Shown here: one piece after another, positions 18,401 through 27,442 of the stretch | Position numbering within the stretch: position 1 is the stretch's first letter | How the letters are laid out: each line of letters opens with the position of its first letter | Made by a program: the position numbers and the translations under genes | DNA from: an uncultured Blautia sp. | GTDB lineage: Bacteria > Bacillota > Clostridia > Lachnospirales > Lachnospiraceae | DNA: 64,000 nucleotides | Assembly (NCBI GenBank): GCA_900551075.1 | Contig: URVB01000003.1 | Coordinates: 135,272 to 199,271, forward strand | Direction: 5' to 3' | The notes under the pieces: generated by a model | Database searches by the model: none | What the model saw: the letters and a program-made list of their open reading frames with translations, nothing else | Told to the model about the DNA's origin: nothing

Positions 18401-19341
18401 ATGGACGGCCGTTGGATATCGTATTGAATCCTCTGGGCGTGCCTTCCCGTATGAATATCGGGCAGGTTCTGGAAATCCATTTAAGCCTGGCGGCGAAGGC
18501 TCTTGGCTTTCATGTGGCTACGCCTGTCTTTGACGGTGCAAACGAAGACGATATCCAGGATACTCTCGAGCTTGCAAATGATTACGTAAATATCGGGGAT
18601 TTTGAAGAATTTCGCGAGAAATATAAAGATATACTGGCGCCGGATGTTATGCAGTATCTGGATGAAAACAAGGCTCACAGAGCGCTGTGGAAGGGTGTTC
18701 CGATTTCCAGGGATGGCAAGGTGCGGCTTCGTGACGGGCGTACCGGAGAATATTTCGACAGCCCTGTAACCATTGGCCATATGCACTATCTGAAGCTGCA
18801 TCATCTGGTAGATGATAAGATACATGCGCGTTCTACGGGTCCGTACGGTATGGTAACCCAGCAGCCGTTGGGCGGTAAGGCTCAGTTCGGCGGCCAGCGT
18901 TTCGGAGAGATGGAGGTCTGGGCTCTGGAGGCATATGGTGCTTCCTATACCCTGCAGGAAATCCTGACTGTGAAGTCTGATGATGTTGTCGGACGTGTGA
19001 AGACTTATGAAGCAATCATCAAGGGCGAAAATATTCCTGAACCCGGCATTCCGGAATCCTTTAAGGTGTTGCTGAAAGAGCTGCAGTCTCTTGGCCTGGA
19101 TGTCAGAGTGCTGAGAGAGGATCAGACAGAGGTGGAAATCATGGAGACTGTGGACATGGGAGAAACAGATCTTCGTTCCATCATCGAAGGTGACAGCAGA
19201 GACCGCAGAGAGGAAGAGTCCTTCGGAAAACACGGCTATACACAGCAGGAGTTTGAAGGCGACGAGCTCATCGACGTGGAAGAGGATGAAGACGAAGAAG
19301 ATGATTTCATAGAGTTCGAAGAGACTCTTGATGAAGAGTAG
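15499..19341 (+). CDS. rpoB: RNA polymerase subunit beta
   Basis: A 1280-residue catalytic subunit of RNA polymerase. Seen directly: the N-terminal EVQKDSYQWFLDEGL, the rifampicin-pocket region SQLSQFMDQNNPLGELTHKR near residue 500, GPGGLSRDRAGFEVRDVH, and the C-terminal clamp part GKAQFGGQRFGEMEVWALE. In the rifampicin cluster the residues are the usual sensitive ones (Q-FMDQNN, H, RRLSALGPGG). The C-terminus adds a long acidic tail rich in Glu and Asp. RBS is GGGGTG. The gene ends in TAG 16 bases before the rpoC ATG, and rpoC's RBS overlaps this end. Confidence 0.98.
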   Translation: MEKNRIRSVKTGKSMRMSYQRQKEVLEMPNLIEVQKDSYQWFLDEGLNEVFDDISPIADYGGKLSLEFIDFTFDEKDAKYTIEQCKERDVTYAAPLKVRVRLINKETEEINEHEIFMGDLPLMTATGTFVINGAERVIVSQLVRSPGIYYAIAHDKVGKRLFSSTVIPNRGAWLEYETDSNDVFYVRVDRTRKVPITVLIRALGIGTNAEIVELFGEEPKILASFSKDTSTNYQEGLLELYKKIRPGEPLAVESAESLINAMFFDPRRYDLAKVGRYKFNKKLHFNKRITGHKLAEDVVNASTGEILAEKEAIVTREIADAIQNAAVPFVWIQGEERNIKVLSNMMVDIRSFVDCDPKALGVTELVYYPVLEKILEENDSQEDIYAAIRRDIHDLIPKHITTEDILASINYNMHLEYGLGNDDDIDHLGNRRIRSVGELLQNQYRIGLSRLERVVRERMTTQDAETISPQSLINIKPVTAAVKEFFGSSQLSQFMDQNNPLGELTHKRRLSALGPGGLSRDRAGFEVRDVHYSHYGRMCPIETPEGPNIGLINSLASYARINQYGFVEAPYRKIDKSDPANPRVTDEVVYMTADEEDNYHVAQANEPLDEEGHFIHKNVSGRFREETQEYERHMFDYMDVSPKMVFSVATALIPFLQNDDANRALMGSNMQRQAVPLLTTESPAVGTGMETKTAVDSGVCIVARKAGTVLRSTSTDISIKNDDGTKDDYHLTKFLRSNQSNCYNQRPIVFQGEHVETGQVIADGPSTSNGELALGKNPLIGFMTWEGYNYEDAVLLSEKLVQDDVYTSVHIEEYEAEARDTKLGPEEITRDVPGVGDDALKDLDERGIIRIGAEVRAGDILVGKVTPKGETELTAEERLLRAIFGEKAREVRDTSLKVPHGEYGIIVDAKVFTRENGDELSPGVNQSVRIYIAQKRKISVGDKMAGRHGNKGVVSRVLPVEDMPFLPNGRPLDIVLNPLGVPSRMNIGQVLEIHLSLAAKALGFHVATPVFDGANEDDIQDTLELANDYVNIGDFEEFREKYKDILAPDVMQYLDENKAHRALWKGVPISRDGKVRLRDGRTGEYFDSPVTIGHMHYLKLHHLVDDKIHARSTGPYGMVTQQPLGGKAQFGGQRFGEMEVWALEAYGASYTLQEILTVKSDDVVGRVKTYEAIIKGENIPEPGIPESFKVLLKELQSLGLDVRVLREDQTEVEIMETVDMGETDLRSIIEGDSRDRREEESFGKHGYTQQEFEGDELIDVEEDEDEEDDFIEFEETLDEE

Positions 19342-19357
19342 AAAGGGGAAAGAATAC

Positions 19358-22300
19358 ATGGCAGAAACAACCAATACCAATGAATCATATCAGCCAATGA
19401 CTTTCGATGCCATCAAAATTGGGTTGGCGTCCCCTGAGAAAATCAGAGAATGGTCAAGAGGCGAGGTGTTAAAACCTGAGACCATCAACTACCGTACCCT
19501 GAAGCCCGAGAAGGATGGCCTGTTCTGCGAAAGAATTTTCGGACCAAGTAAGGACTGGGAATGTCATTGCGGAAAATATAAGAAAATCCGTTATAAAGGG
19601 GTTGTCTGCGACCGATGCGGCGTAGAGGTTACGAAAGCATCCGTCAGAAGAGAGCGTATGGGTCATATCGATCTGGCGGCGCCGGTGTCTCATATCTGGT
19701 ATTTCAAAGGTATTCCGTCCCGCATGGGCTTAATCCTTGATTTATCTCCGAGGACACTGGAGAAGGTTTTGTACTTCGCAAATTATATTGTTTTGGATCC
19801 GGCAGATTCCGGCCTTCAGTACAAACAGGTTTTGACAGAAAAGGAATATCAGGACGCAAGAGAGTCCTATGGAAATAATTTCCGTGTAGGAATGGGCGCT
19901 GAGTCAATCAAAGAGCTTTTGGAAGCGATTGATCTGGATAAGGATGCGGAAGAACTGAAAAAAGAGCTGGAGGATGCATCCGGACAGAAGCGTGCGAGAA
20001 TTATCAAGCGCCTGGAAGTGGTAGAGGCATTCCGTGAATCCGGAAACCGTCCGGAGTGGATGGTAATGACTGTTATCCCTGTTATTCCTCCGGATATCCG
20101 TCCGATGGTACAACTGGATGGCGGACGTTTTGCAACCTCTGATCTGAATGATCTTTACAGAAGAATCATCAACCGCAACAATCGTCTGAAAAGACTTATG
20201 GAGCTGGGCGCTCCGGATATCATTGTCCGCAATGAGAAGCGTATGCTGCAGGAAGCAGTAGATGCCCTGATCGACAACGGACGGCGCGGACGTCCTGTGA
20301 CAGGCCCCGGAAACAGACCGCTGAAGTCTCTGTCCGATATGCTGAAAGGCAAATCCGGACGTTTCCGTCAGAACCTGCTTGGTAAACGAGTTGACTATTC
20401 CGGACGTTCCGTTATCGTCGTAGGACCGGAGCTGAAGATTTATCAGTGCGGTCTGCCGAAAGAAATGGCGATCGAGCTGTTTAAGCCTTTTGTTATGAAA
20501 GAGCTGGTTGCTAACGGAACTTCTCACAATATAAAAAATGCGAAAAAAATGGTTGAAAAGCTGCAGCCGGAGGTTTGGGACGTACTGGAGGAGGTTATCA
20601 AAGAGCATCCGGTTATGCTGAACCGCGCACCTACTCTGCACCGTCTGGGTATCCAGGCGTTTGAGCCGATTCTGGTAGAAGGTAAGGCAATTAAGCTTCA
20701 TCCGCTTGTTTGTACCGCCTTTAATGCCGATTTCGATGGTGACCAGATGGCAGTCCATCTTCCTCTGTCTGTAGAGGCACAGGCAGAATGCCGGTTCCTG
20801 CTGCTGTCACCGAACAACCTGCTGAAGCCTTCTGATGGCGGTCCTGTGGCCGTTCCTTCTCAGGATATGGTCCTTGGTATCTATTACCTGACCCAGGAAA
20901 GGCTTGGAAACAAAGGGGAAGGCAAGTTCTTTAAGAGTGTGAATGAAGCTATTCTGGCATATGAGAATAAAGTGATTACTCTTCAGTCCAGAATTAAGGT
21001 CCGCTGCTTTAGGACAATGCCGGATGGAACTGTGGTCACCGGAAACGTAGAATCAACACTTGGGCGTTTCCTGTTTAACGAAATCCTTCCGCAGGATTTG
21101 GGATTTGTAGACAGAAGCGTACCGGGCAATGAACTCCTTCTGGAGGTTGATTTCCTGGTAGGTAAGAAGCAACTGAAACAGATACTGGAAAAGGTCATCA
21201 ATACACACGGTGCAACCAAGACAGCCGAGGTATTGGATGCGATTAAATCCACAGGTTATAAATATTCTACCCGCGCTGCAATGACGGTATCCATTTCCGA
21301 TATGACCGTACCGCCGCAGAAGCCTGAAATGATCAAGAATGCTCAGGATATTGTGGACAGAATTACAAAGAACTATAAGCGAGGCCTTATTACTGAGGAA
21401 GAGCGTTATAAGGAGGTTGTGGAAACCTGGAAGAAGACCGATGATGAGCTTACCAAGGCGCTTCTGACAGGTCTTGATAAGTACAATAACATCTTTATGA
21501 TGGCAGATTCCGGCGCCCGCGGTTCTGATAAGCAGATTAAGCAGCTTGCAGGTATGCGGGGACTGATGGCAGATACCACCGGCCATACCATCGAGCTTCC
21601 TATTAAATCGAACTTCCGTGAAGGTCTGGACGTATTGGAGTACTTCATGTCTGCGCACGGTGCACGTAAGGGTCTGTCCGACACGGCGCTGCGTACCGCT
21701 GACTCCGGTTATCTGACCAGACGTATGGTTGACGTTTCTCAGGACCTGATCGTTCGTGAAACAGACTGCTGTGAAAACAGAGATGAGATTTCCGGTATGT
21801 ACGTAGCCGGATTCATGGATGGCAAAGAAGAAATTGAAAGCCTTCAGGAACGTATCACCGGAAGATTTGCATGTGAAACAATCACAAATAAGGACGGAGA
21901 GGTTCTGGTTAAAGCAAATCACATGATTACGCCAAAGCGTGCCGCACGCATTATGAAAGAGGGAGTCAATGAAGCCGGCGGATCCATCGATAAGGTGAAA
22001 ATCCGTACGATCCTTACCTGTAAATGCAAGGTTGGTGTCTGCGCAAAATGCTACGGTGCAAACATGGCTACAGGCGAAGCCGTACAGGTGGGCGAATCTG
22101 TGGGTATTATTGCCGCACAGTCCATTGGTGAGCCTGGTACACAGTTGACCATGCGTACCTTCCATACCGGCGGTGTTGCCGGCGGCGATATCACCCAGGG
22201 TCTTCCCCGTGTCGAGGAGCTTTTTGAGGCAAGAAAACCGAAGGGTCTTGCTATCATCACAGAGATCAAAGGTGTTGCTGCGATCAACGATACGAAGAAG

Positions 22301-23038
22301 AAACGTGAGATCATTGTCACGGATTCGGAGACCGGTGATTCCAAGACTTATCTGATTCCATACGGTTCCCGTGTGAAGGTTATGGATGGACAGACTCTTG
22401 AGGCTGGCGATGAGCTGACGGAGGGTAGTGTAAATCCACATGATATCCTGAGAATCAAGGGTGTTCGTGCGGTACAGGATTACATGCTCCGTGAGGTTCA
22501 GCGGGTATACCGCCTTCAGGGTGTAGAGATCAGTGATAAGCATATTGAGGTACTGGTACGCCAGATGCTGAAGAAAATCCGCATTGAGGATAATGGTGAC
22601 ACAGAGTTCCTGCCTGGTACCCTGGTGGATGTTCTTGATTTTGAAGAAGTCAATGAGAATCTGATCAAAGAAGGCAGGGAGCCGGCGGAAGGCAAGCAGG
22701 TAATGCTCGGTATTACCAAGGCGTCTTTGGCAACAGATTCCTTCCTTTCCGCAGCGTCCTTCCAGGAGACTACGAAGGTTCTGACAGAAGCGGCTATTAA
22801 AGGTAAGGTTGATAAGCTGATTGGACTCAAGGAAAATGTAATCATCGGTAAGCTGATCCCGGCCGGAACCGGTATGAAGCGTTACAGCGAAATTCAGCTT
22901 GATACGGGGATTCAGGAAGAAGAGCCTGAGGAATTGGAAGAAATTCCGGAGGATGAGGAAAAACTGATCGATATGGACGAAGAGCTGCTTGACGAAGAAT
23001 TGATTGAAGAGGAAGCCGTTCTTGATGAAGAGGAATAA
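19358..23038 (+). CDS. rpoC: RNA polymerase subunit beta'
   Basis: A 1226-residue catalytic subunit. The active-site motif NADFDGDQMAVHLP that holds the Mg2+ ion is near residue 455, the N-terminal zinc site is CHCGKYKKIRYKGVVCDRCG near 60-80, and the second zinc site CKVGVCAKCYG is near 890. The trigger-loop region MRTFHTGG is present. I use the start at 19358 with AAAGGGGAAAG upstream; an earlier in-frame ATG at 19328 lies within rpoB. As with rpoB, the C-terminus is a Glu-rich tail. A terminator follows six bases later. Confidence 0.98.
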   Translation: MAETTNTNESYQPMTFDAIKIGLASPEKIREWSRGEVLKPETINYRTLKPEKDGLFCERIFGPSKDWECHCGKYKKIRYKGVVCDRCGVEVTKASVRRERMGHIDLAAPVSHIWYFKGIPSRMGLILDLSPRTLEKVLYFANYIVLDPADSGLQYKQVLTEKEYQDARESYGNNFRVGMGAESIKELLEAIDLDKDAEELKKELEDASGQKRARIIKRLEVVEAFRESGNRPEWMVMTVIPVIPPDIRPMVQLDGGRFATSDLNDLYRRIINRNNRLKRLMELGAPDIIVRNEKRMLQEAVDALIDNGRRGRPVTGPGNRPLKSLSDMLKGKSGRFRQNLLGKRVDYSGRSVIVVGPELKIYQCGLPKEMAIELFKPFVMKELVANGTSHNIKNAKKMVEKLQPEVWDVLEEVIKEHPVMLNRAPTLHRLGIQAFEPILVEGKAIKLHPLVCTAFNADFDGDQMAVHLPLSVEAQAECRFLLLSPNNLLKPSDGGPVAVPSQDMVLGIYYLTQERLGNKGEGKFFKSVNEAILAYENKVITLQSRIKVRCFRTMPDGTVVTGNVESTLGRFLFNEILPQDLGFVDRSVPGNELLLEVDFLVGKKQLKQILEKVINTHGATKTAEVLDAIKSTGYKYSTRAAMTVSISDMTVPPQKPEMIKNAQDIVDRITKNYKRGLITEEERYKEVVETWKKTDDELTKALLTGLDKYNNIFMMADSGARGSDKQIKQLAGMRGLMADTTGHTIELPIKSNFREGLDVLEYFMSAHGARKGLSDTALRTADSGYLTRRMVDVSQDLIVRETDCCENRDEISGMYVAGFMDGKEEIESLQERITGRFACETITNKDGEVLVKANHMITPKRAARIMKEGVNEAGGSIDKVKIRTILTCKCKVGVCAKCYGANMATGEAVQVGESVGIIAAQSIGEPGTQLTMRTFHTGGVAGGDITQGLPRVEELFEARKPKGLAIITEIKGVAAINDTKKKREIIVTDSETGDSKTYLIPYGSRVKVMDGQTLEAGDELTEGSVNPHDILRIKGVRAVQDYMLREVQRVYRLQGVEISDKHIEVLVRQMLKKIRIEDNGDTEFLPGTLVDVLDFEEVNENLIKEGREPAEGKQVMLGITKASLATDSFLSAASFQETTKVLTEAAIKGKVDKLIGLKENVIIGKLIPAGTGMKRYSEIQLDTGIQEEEPEELEEIPEDEEKLIDMDEELLDEELIEEEAVLDEEE

Positions 23039-23048
23039 GGAATAATAT

Positions 23049-23083
23049 AAAGTCCTTTGCCGGAATTCCGGCAAGGGGCTTTA
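23049..23083 (+). terminator. Terminator after rpoC
   Basis: Perfect stem CTTTGCCGGAATTCCGGCAAGG nested in AAAG..CTTT, followed by ATTTATT. Confidence 0.85.
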
Positions 23084-23173
23084 TTTATTCTGAGGAAATA
23101 TTCCGGTTCATTTACTATGTTATGAAATTTTTGGGAAAAAAGAGAAAAGTACAGACAGAAAAAAGATTTGTGA

Positions 23174-23246
23174 TATAATGAACGCATAGGCGGCAAACAC
23201 CGAAAAGGAGCGAAGCGGATTCCGGGTGAGACGATTATGCGTTCAT
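23174..23246 (+). promoter_or_regulatory. Promoter and inverted repeat ahead of the kinase operon
   Basis: A TATAAT lies at 23174-23179. An inverted repeat, GAACGCATA (23180-23188) with TATGCGTTC (23238-23246), encloses a GC-rich segment with GGCGGCAAACACCG and CGGGTGAGACG. It might be a folded leader or an operator; it did not match a riboswitch class I know, and the predicted start site near 23186 would cut into the first arm. Confidence 0.4.
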
Positions 23247-23309
23247 AAAGTACAGACGGTGAAGCGCTTATATGCAGCAGTATACGAAAAATCATGGAGG
23301 AAGGATTGA

Positions 23310-25079
23310 ATGGATAAGGAATTGCCGGTTTCCGTGTGGCCGGAATGGAAAATTATCGAGAAAATTGGCGAAGGCTCCTTTGGAAAAGTCTATAAGGCGA
23401 AGCGGTCTGAACAAGGCAAAACCTTTTATTCCGCAATCAAGGTCATAACGATACCCTCCAGCCAAAGTGAGCTGAACAGTGTGCGCTCCGAAAGTGCCAA
23501 TGATCAGTCAGCGAGAGATTATTTTCATAGTCTTGTAGAGGAATGTATTCAGGAAGTCAGCACCATGGAGTACTTCCGCGGAAATTCCCATATCGTATCC
23601 GTAGAAGATTATAAGGTTGTGGAATATCTGGATGCGATCGGCTGGGATATTTATATCCGTATGGAATACCTGACAAGCTTTTTGGATTTCTGTTCAGGCA
23701 AACAACTGACAGAGGAAGATGTTATTCAGCTTGGGATTGACCTGTGCAAAGCATTGGAATACTGCCAGCGACAGAATGTCATTCACAGGGATATCAAGCC
23801 GGAGAATATATTTGTATCCCGGTTCGGAGAATTTAAGCTGGGAGATTTCGGAATTGCCAGAGAATTGGAACGAAGTATGAGCGGACTTTCCAAAAAAGGA
23901 ACTTTTTCCTATATGGCTCCGGAGATGTATAAAGGCGAAGCATACGACAGCCGGGTGGATATTTATTCTCTTGGAATTGTGCTGTATAAACTGCGGAATC
24001 GCAACAGGCTGCCGTTTCTGAATCTGGAAAAGCAGTTGATTACATATAGGGATAAAGAAAATGCATTGACCCGGAGGATGTCAGGGGAACCTCTTCCTAA
24101 ACCGGGAGAGGCCGGAAGTGAGCTTGCTGAAATCATTTTGAAAGCGTGTGCACATAGCCGGGAAGCGCGTTATCAGAATCCGGGAGATTTCAGAGAAGCG
24201 CTGGAAGATTTAAAATACAGGAAAAGCAGAAAAGAAATGCACCATTCTGTTTCTGAAGAAATACCGGAAGGGGAATTAATAAAAGCAGAAGCATCTGAAC
24301 CGGATATTTCTAAAGCCGCCTGTCTCGCAGAAGCAGTGAAATCGGAATCAGTCCGGAGAAAAATCAGCCGGAAGGGAAGTAAAGTGACAGAAGAAGTGCG
24401 CCGGGAGATTTCCGGGGCGCAAGAGAGGAAGAAAAAGCCCCCAACTGTTTCCTCTGCCGCTGTACGCCGCAGAAAAAAGAAAAAAAATGCAAAACTTACG
24501 CCGCTGATACTTGCTGTTATTACCATGGCTGTAGCGGTGTGTGTGGTTATCGCGGCATTTATAAGCCTGCTTTTGAATGATCAGAATACGGGAAGCAATC
24601 GTACGGCTCAGATCGCTGAGCAGGAAAGCGCGGCAAATCAGGAGCTTACATCGGATTTGGGGATAATTGCTGAGCATGCGACGGAGATTGTGGACAATCT
24701 GAATAATTATAACTGGGTCGGGTCCGAGAGCGAGGGGAAAATCAGTTACCTTGATGATGCAGGCAGGGTTATGAAGGTTCTGGTTTATCCGGAGTTGTCG
24801 GCAGAGGGCTATTATGAAGAATATTATTATTGGGATGAGGAATTGTTCTTTGCGTATATCTGGGCAGATCAGAATACACTGCCGTATCTGAAAAAGGATG
24901 AGCAGAAGGTCAATCTCTATTACTATAAGGAGGGCAGTCTGATCCGCTGGATCGACGAAAATAACCGATGTCACGACGGCGAAACAGACAATGAGGAGTA
25001 TGTAAACAGAGGAACGAAATACTGGGACCAGGCAGTTGTATATAAGAATTTATTAAATGCGGAAGAAACGGAAGGTTAA
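23310..25079 (+). CDS. Membrane Ser/Thr protein kinase (Hanks type)
   Basis: A 589-residue kinase. Cytoplasmic catalytic domain at residues 13-280: glycine loop IGEGSFGKVYKA, Lys in AIKVI, catalytic loop VIHRDIKPENIF, DFG, activation end GTFSYMAPE. A basic Ser/Lys/Glu-rich linker follows (about 300-390), then one membrane helix (LTPLILAVITMAVAVCVVIAA, about 396-420) and an external domain of about 165 residues rich in Tyr and Asp. That domain is not made of PASTA repeats, so it probably does not sense muropeptides like PrkC. The next genes are a PP2C phosphatase (three bases away) and an unknown protein, forming a signalling operon. Confidence 0.92.
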   Translation: MDKELPVSVWPEWKIIEKIGEGSFGKVYKAKRSEQGKTFYSAIKVITIPSSQSELNSVRSESANDQSARDYFHSLVEECIQEVSTMEYFRGNSHIVSVEDYKVVEYLDAIGWDIYIRMEYLTSFLDFCSGKQLTEEDVIQLGIDLCKALEYCQRQNVIHRDIKPENIFVSRFGEFKLGDFGIARELERSMSGLSKKGTFSYMAPEMYKGEAYDSRVDIYSLGIVLYKLRNRNRLPFLNLEKQLITYRDKENALTRRMSGEPLPKPGEAGSELAEIILKACAHSREARYQNPGDFREALEDLKYRKSRKEMHHSVSEEIPEGELIKAEASEPDISKAACLAEAVKSESVRRKISRKGSKVTEEVRREISGAQERKKKPPTVSSAAVRRRKKKKNAKLTPLILAVITMAVAVCVVIAAFISLLLNDQNTGSNRTAQIAEQESAANQELTSDLGIIAEHATEIVDNLNNYNWVGSESEGKISYLDDAGRVMKVLVYPELSAEGYYEEYYYWDEELFFAYIWADQNTLPYLKKDEQKVNLYYYKEGSLIRWIDENNRCHDGETDNEEYVNRGTKYWDQAVVYKNLLNAEETEG

Positions 25080-25082
25080 AGG

Positions 25083-25913
25083 ATGGCGTATCAGATTGAG
25101 TATGCATATACGTGTCATATGGGAAGAGTACGTGCCAATAATGAAGATAATTTCTGGTGCTGCGGAGAAAAGCTGGAAGCCGAAAATCAAGGAAGCCATG
25201 GCGTTTTTACAAATCGTATATCCCAGTCCCGATTGCCGCTTTTGGCGGTGTTTGACGGGATGGGCGGTGAGAGCTGCGGCGAAATGGCCTCTTATCTTGC
25301 GGCGGATTCCTGCGGAAAATATTATCAGGAAAATAAATCCGTTATCAGAAGGGAGCCGGAGCAGTTTTTTGCAGGGCTTTGCCGCGGTATGAACCAGGCT
25401 GTATGCTCCTACAGCGAAGAAAATAAAATCCGGAGTATGGGTACGACTGCTGCTGTTCTCGGCTTCGGCAAGGATATGATTTATGCCTGTAATTTAGGAG
25501 ACAGCCGGATTTATCAATCGTATGACGGACAGTTCCGGCAGATTTCCGTGGATCACGTTTTAAGCAGTGTGAAATTCGGGAAAGCACCGCTGACACAGTA
25601 TGTGGGGATTCCGGAGGAAAGCATGAGTCTGGACCCTTCTATTGCGGTATACTTGCCGAATAAAGGCGCCAGATATCTTCTTTGTTCAGATGGGATGACG
25701 GATATGCTGTCTGACGGAGAGATCGCGGATATTATGGCAAGAGAAATTTCGGTTCGGGAGACCGTGGAGATTCTATTGGAACGTGCTTTGAGTAAGGGCG
25801 GAAGGGATAATGTAACAATTGTTCTTTGTGAAGTCAGGGAAGAGAACCAAAGAGGATGGACAGACCGCTTGCTTAGTTGGTTTGGAAAAAGAAAACACGA
25901 AGGAGAAGCGTAA
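25083..25913 (+). CDS. PP2C-type Ser/Thr protein phosphatase
   Basis: A 276-residue metal-dependent phosphatase that would reverse the action of the kinase upstream. Motifs: RANNEDNFW near residue 18, LAVFDGMGGESCGEMAS near 55, ACNLGDSRIYQ near 140, LLCSDGMTDML near 195, and GGRDNVTIVL near 245, which supply the Asp residues for two Mn2+/Mg2+ ions. No membrane helix is seen. It overlaps the next gene by one base (TAATG), so all three genes in this operon are tightly coupled. Confidence 0.93.
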   Translation: MAYQIEYAYTCHMGRVRANNEDNFWCCGEKLEAENQGSHGVFTNRISQSRLPLLAVFDGMGGESCGEMASYLAADSCGKYYQENKSVIRREPEQFFAGLCRGMNQAVCSYSEENKIRSMGTTAAVLGFGKDMIYACNLGDSRIYQSYDGQFRQISVDHVLSSVKFGKAPLTQYVGIPEESMSLDPSIAVYLPNKGARYLLCSDGMTDMLSDGEIADIMAREISVRETVEILLERALSKGGRDNVTIVLCEVREENQRGWTDRLLSWFGKRKHEGEA

Positions 25914-27139
25914 TGAAAAACCGGATGCAGGATTTGGATTTTGAGCAGACGGTAGCATTTGATACTGTCGAGGATTTTGAATTTACGAGAAGAGCCGCAC
26001 AGAGATTCCGTCAGGTGGTGAGTCTGGACGGATTTGAGGACGAGGATGCAGATGTGATTTTTCATTATCTGTATAAAGAAATGGAATTGGTTTCTTTTGG
26101 AGATCATCTGAAACGTTATATTTACGAAAGGGCGGGTCTGGAGGAACCGTACAGTGAGGTGACGCAGGACATTTATCGGGATATTGTAGTGGAATCTTTT
26201 CATGAAACCTGTACGCCGAAGTCTATGAATCCTACGTCTACGAAGCTGACTTCTCTTGTCAATAATTGGCTGAACCAGGCATCCGTAAAAAGAGAGACGG
26301 TGTTTTTGCTTGGATTTGGACTTCGCATGAGCGCGGAGGATGTTTCGGATTTCCTGACGAGAGTGCTGAGGGAGCAGGATTTTGATTTCCATAATCCGGA
26401 TGAAGTTATTTACTGGTATTGTTTCTTTCATCATTCCGGCTATTATAAGGCAGAAGAGTATAAAAAGAGATATGTACAGCTTTTGCCGGACGAAACCTAT
26501 CAGGATGCAGCCAGGATTTATACAGGAGGCCTCTGTCTGGATACGGAAGAAAAGCTTTTTCAATATCTTGCACATATAAAAGCAGGTACAGACGATCCTA
26601 TGTCCGAAAAAAGCAAAGCCTTTCAGGAATTCATGAGGCTTTTGATCCGGTCGAAAGAAATTATCGCTGCCATGTATCAGAAGGATGAGGAAGAGAAGGA
26701 ACGTGGAAAGGTCTGGCATGTTTCCGATATTTCCGTTTCGGACGTGGAAAAGGTGATATGCAGTGGCATTCCTGTGAATAAAATGGGTAATCTGAAAAAA
26801 ATGTCGGCCTCAATTTTGGCGAAGCATTTCAGCCAAAAACGTTTCAGCAGGCAGAGGATCAACAGTATTCTGAATCACAAATTCCCGGTAGAGAGATTTG
26901 ATCTGATCACCCTGGAGTTTTTTATTGTTTCCCAGGAAATGGAGGATGAGGATCCTTACACCAGATACCGCCATTTTTTGGAAGAAATCCAGGAAATTCT
27001 GCATAGGTGCGGAATGAGCGAGATATACATTGTAAATCCTTATGAATGTTTCCTGCTGATGTGCCTGCTTACGGACTGTCCGCTTGCAGTATTTGCTGAC
27101 ATTTGGGAAATGTCCTATGAGGAAGCAGCGGAACAGTGA
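25913..27139 (+). CDS. Unknown 408-residue protein in kinase/phosphatase operon
   Basis: A soluble, helical protein with no domain I can name. It begins MKNRMQDLDFEQTVAFDTVED, an acidic stretch with Thr residues that could be phosphorylated, followed by a helical body containing LLGFGLRMSAEDVSDFLTRVL and IYWYCFFHHSGYY. The start at 25913 overlaps the phosphatase stop by one base with GGAGAAG upstream. Its place as third gene in a kinase-phosphatase operon suggests it is a substrate or effector of that pair; this is inference. It ends before a terminator and the rpsL promoter. Confidence 0.75.
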   Translation: MKNRMQDLDFEQTVAFDTVEDFEFTRRAAQRFRQVVSLDGFEDEDADVIFHYLYKEMELVSFGDHLKRYIYERAGLEEPYSEVTQDIYRDIVVESFHETCTPKSMNPTSTKLTSLVNNWLNQASVKRETVFLLGFGLRMSAEDVSDFLTRVLREQDFDFHNPDEVIYWYCFFHHSGYYKAEEYKKRYVQLLPDETYQDAARIYTGGLCLDTEEKLFQYLAHIKAGTDDPMSEKSKAFQEFMRLLIRSKEIIAAMYQKDEEEKERGKVWHVSDISVSDVEKVICSGIPVNKMGNLKKMSASILAKHFSQKRFSRQRINSILNHKFPVERFDLITLEFFIVSQEMEDEDPYTRYRHFLEEIQEILHRCGMSEIYIVNPYECFLLMCLLTDCPLAVFADIWEMSYEEAAEQ

Positions 27140-27156
27140 GAAATATATACAGAAGC

Positions 27157-27194
27157 AGGGGTGCTCTGAAGAAGCCGGGCGCCTCCGTTTTTGT
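27157..27194 (+). terminator. Terminator after the kinase operon
   Basis: Stem GGGGTGC..GCGCCTCC with a 16-base interior followed by GTTTTTGTT. Confidence 0.65.
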
Positions 27195-27305
27195 TATAAC
27201 GAATAAAGTATCCTGCAAAAAGCGGGAGCGGGTTGAAAAATCCTGTGTAAAAAAGTCATGAAAAAAGTGAGTGTGTAAAAAATGGGAAAATTCCTGCAAA
27301 ATACC

Positions 27306-27334
27306 TTGACATGCTGTTTTTAACAAGATATAAT
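27306..27334 (+). promoter_or_regulatory. Promoter of the str operon (rpsL)
   Basis: TTGACA at 27306-27311, 17-base spacer, TATAAT at 27329-27334: a consensus promoter about 100 bases before rpsL. Confidence 0.9.
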
Positions 27335-27442
27335 GAGCTGGCGTGCAGGAAACGCAGGTTTTTTTGTGCGCGTAAATTTGCCAATAGCAACCGCAAAACC
27401 CCATGGACATCTATGGAGAAATAAATCGGGAGGTGAAATGGA

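Noticed and set aside
21053..23074. 673-codon open frame on the minus strand
   Set aside because: It lies fully antisense to rpoC, with low-complexity translation and no RBS; a codon-usage shadow.
25553..26719. 388-codon open frame on the minus strand
   Set aside because: Antisense to the PP2C gene and the unknown operon protein; no RBS or recognisable domain.
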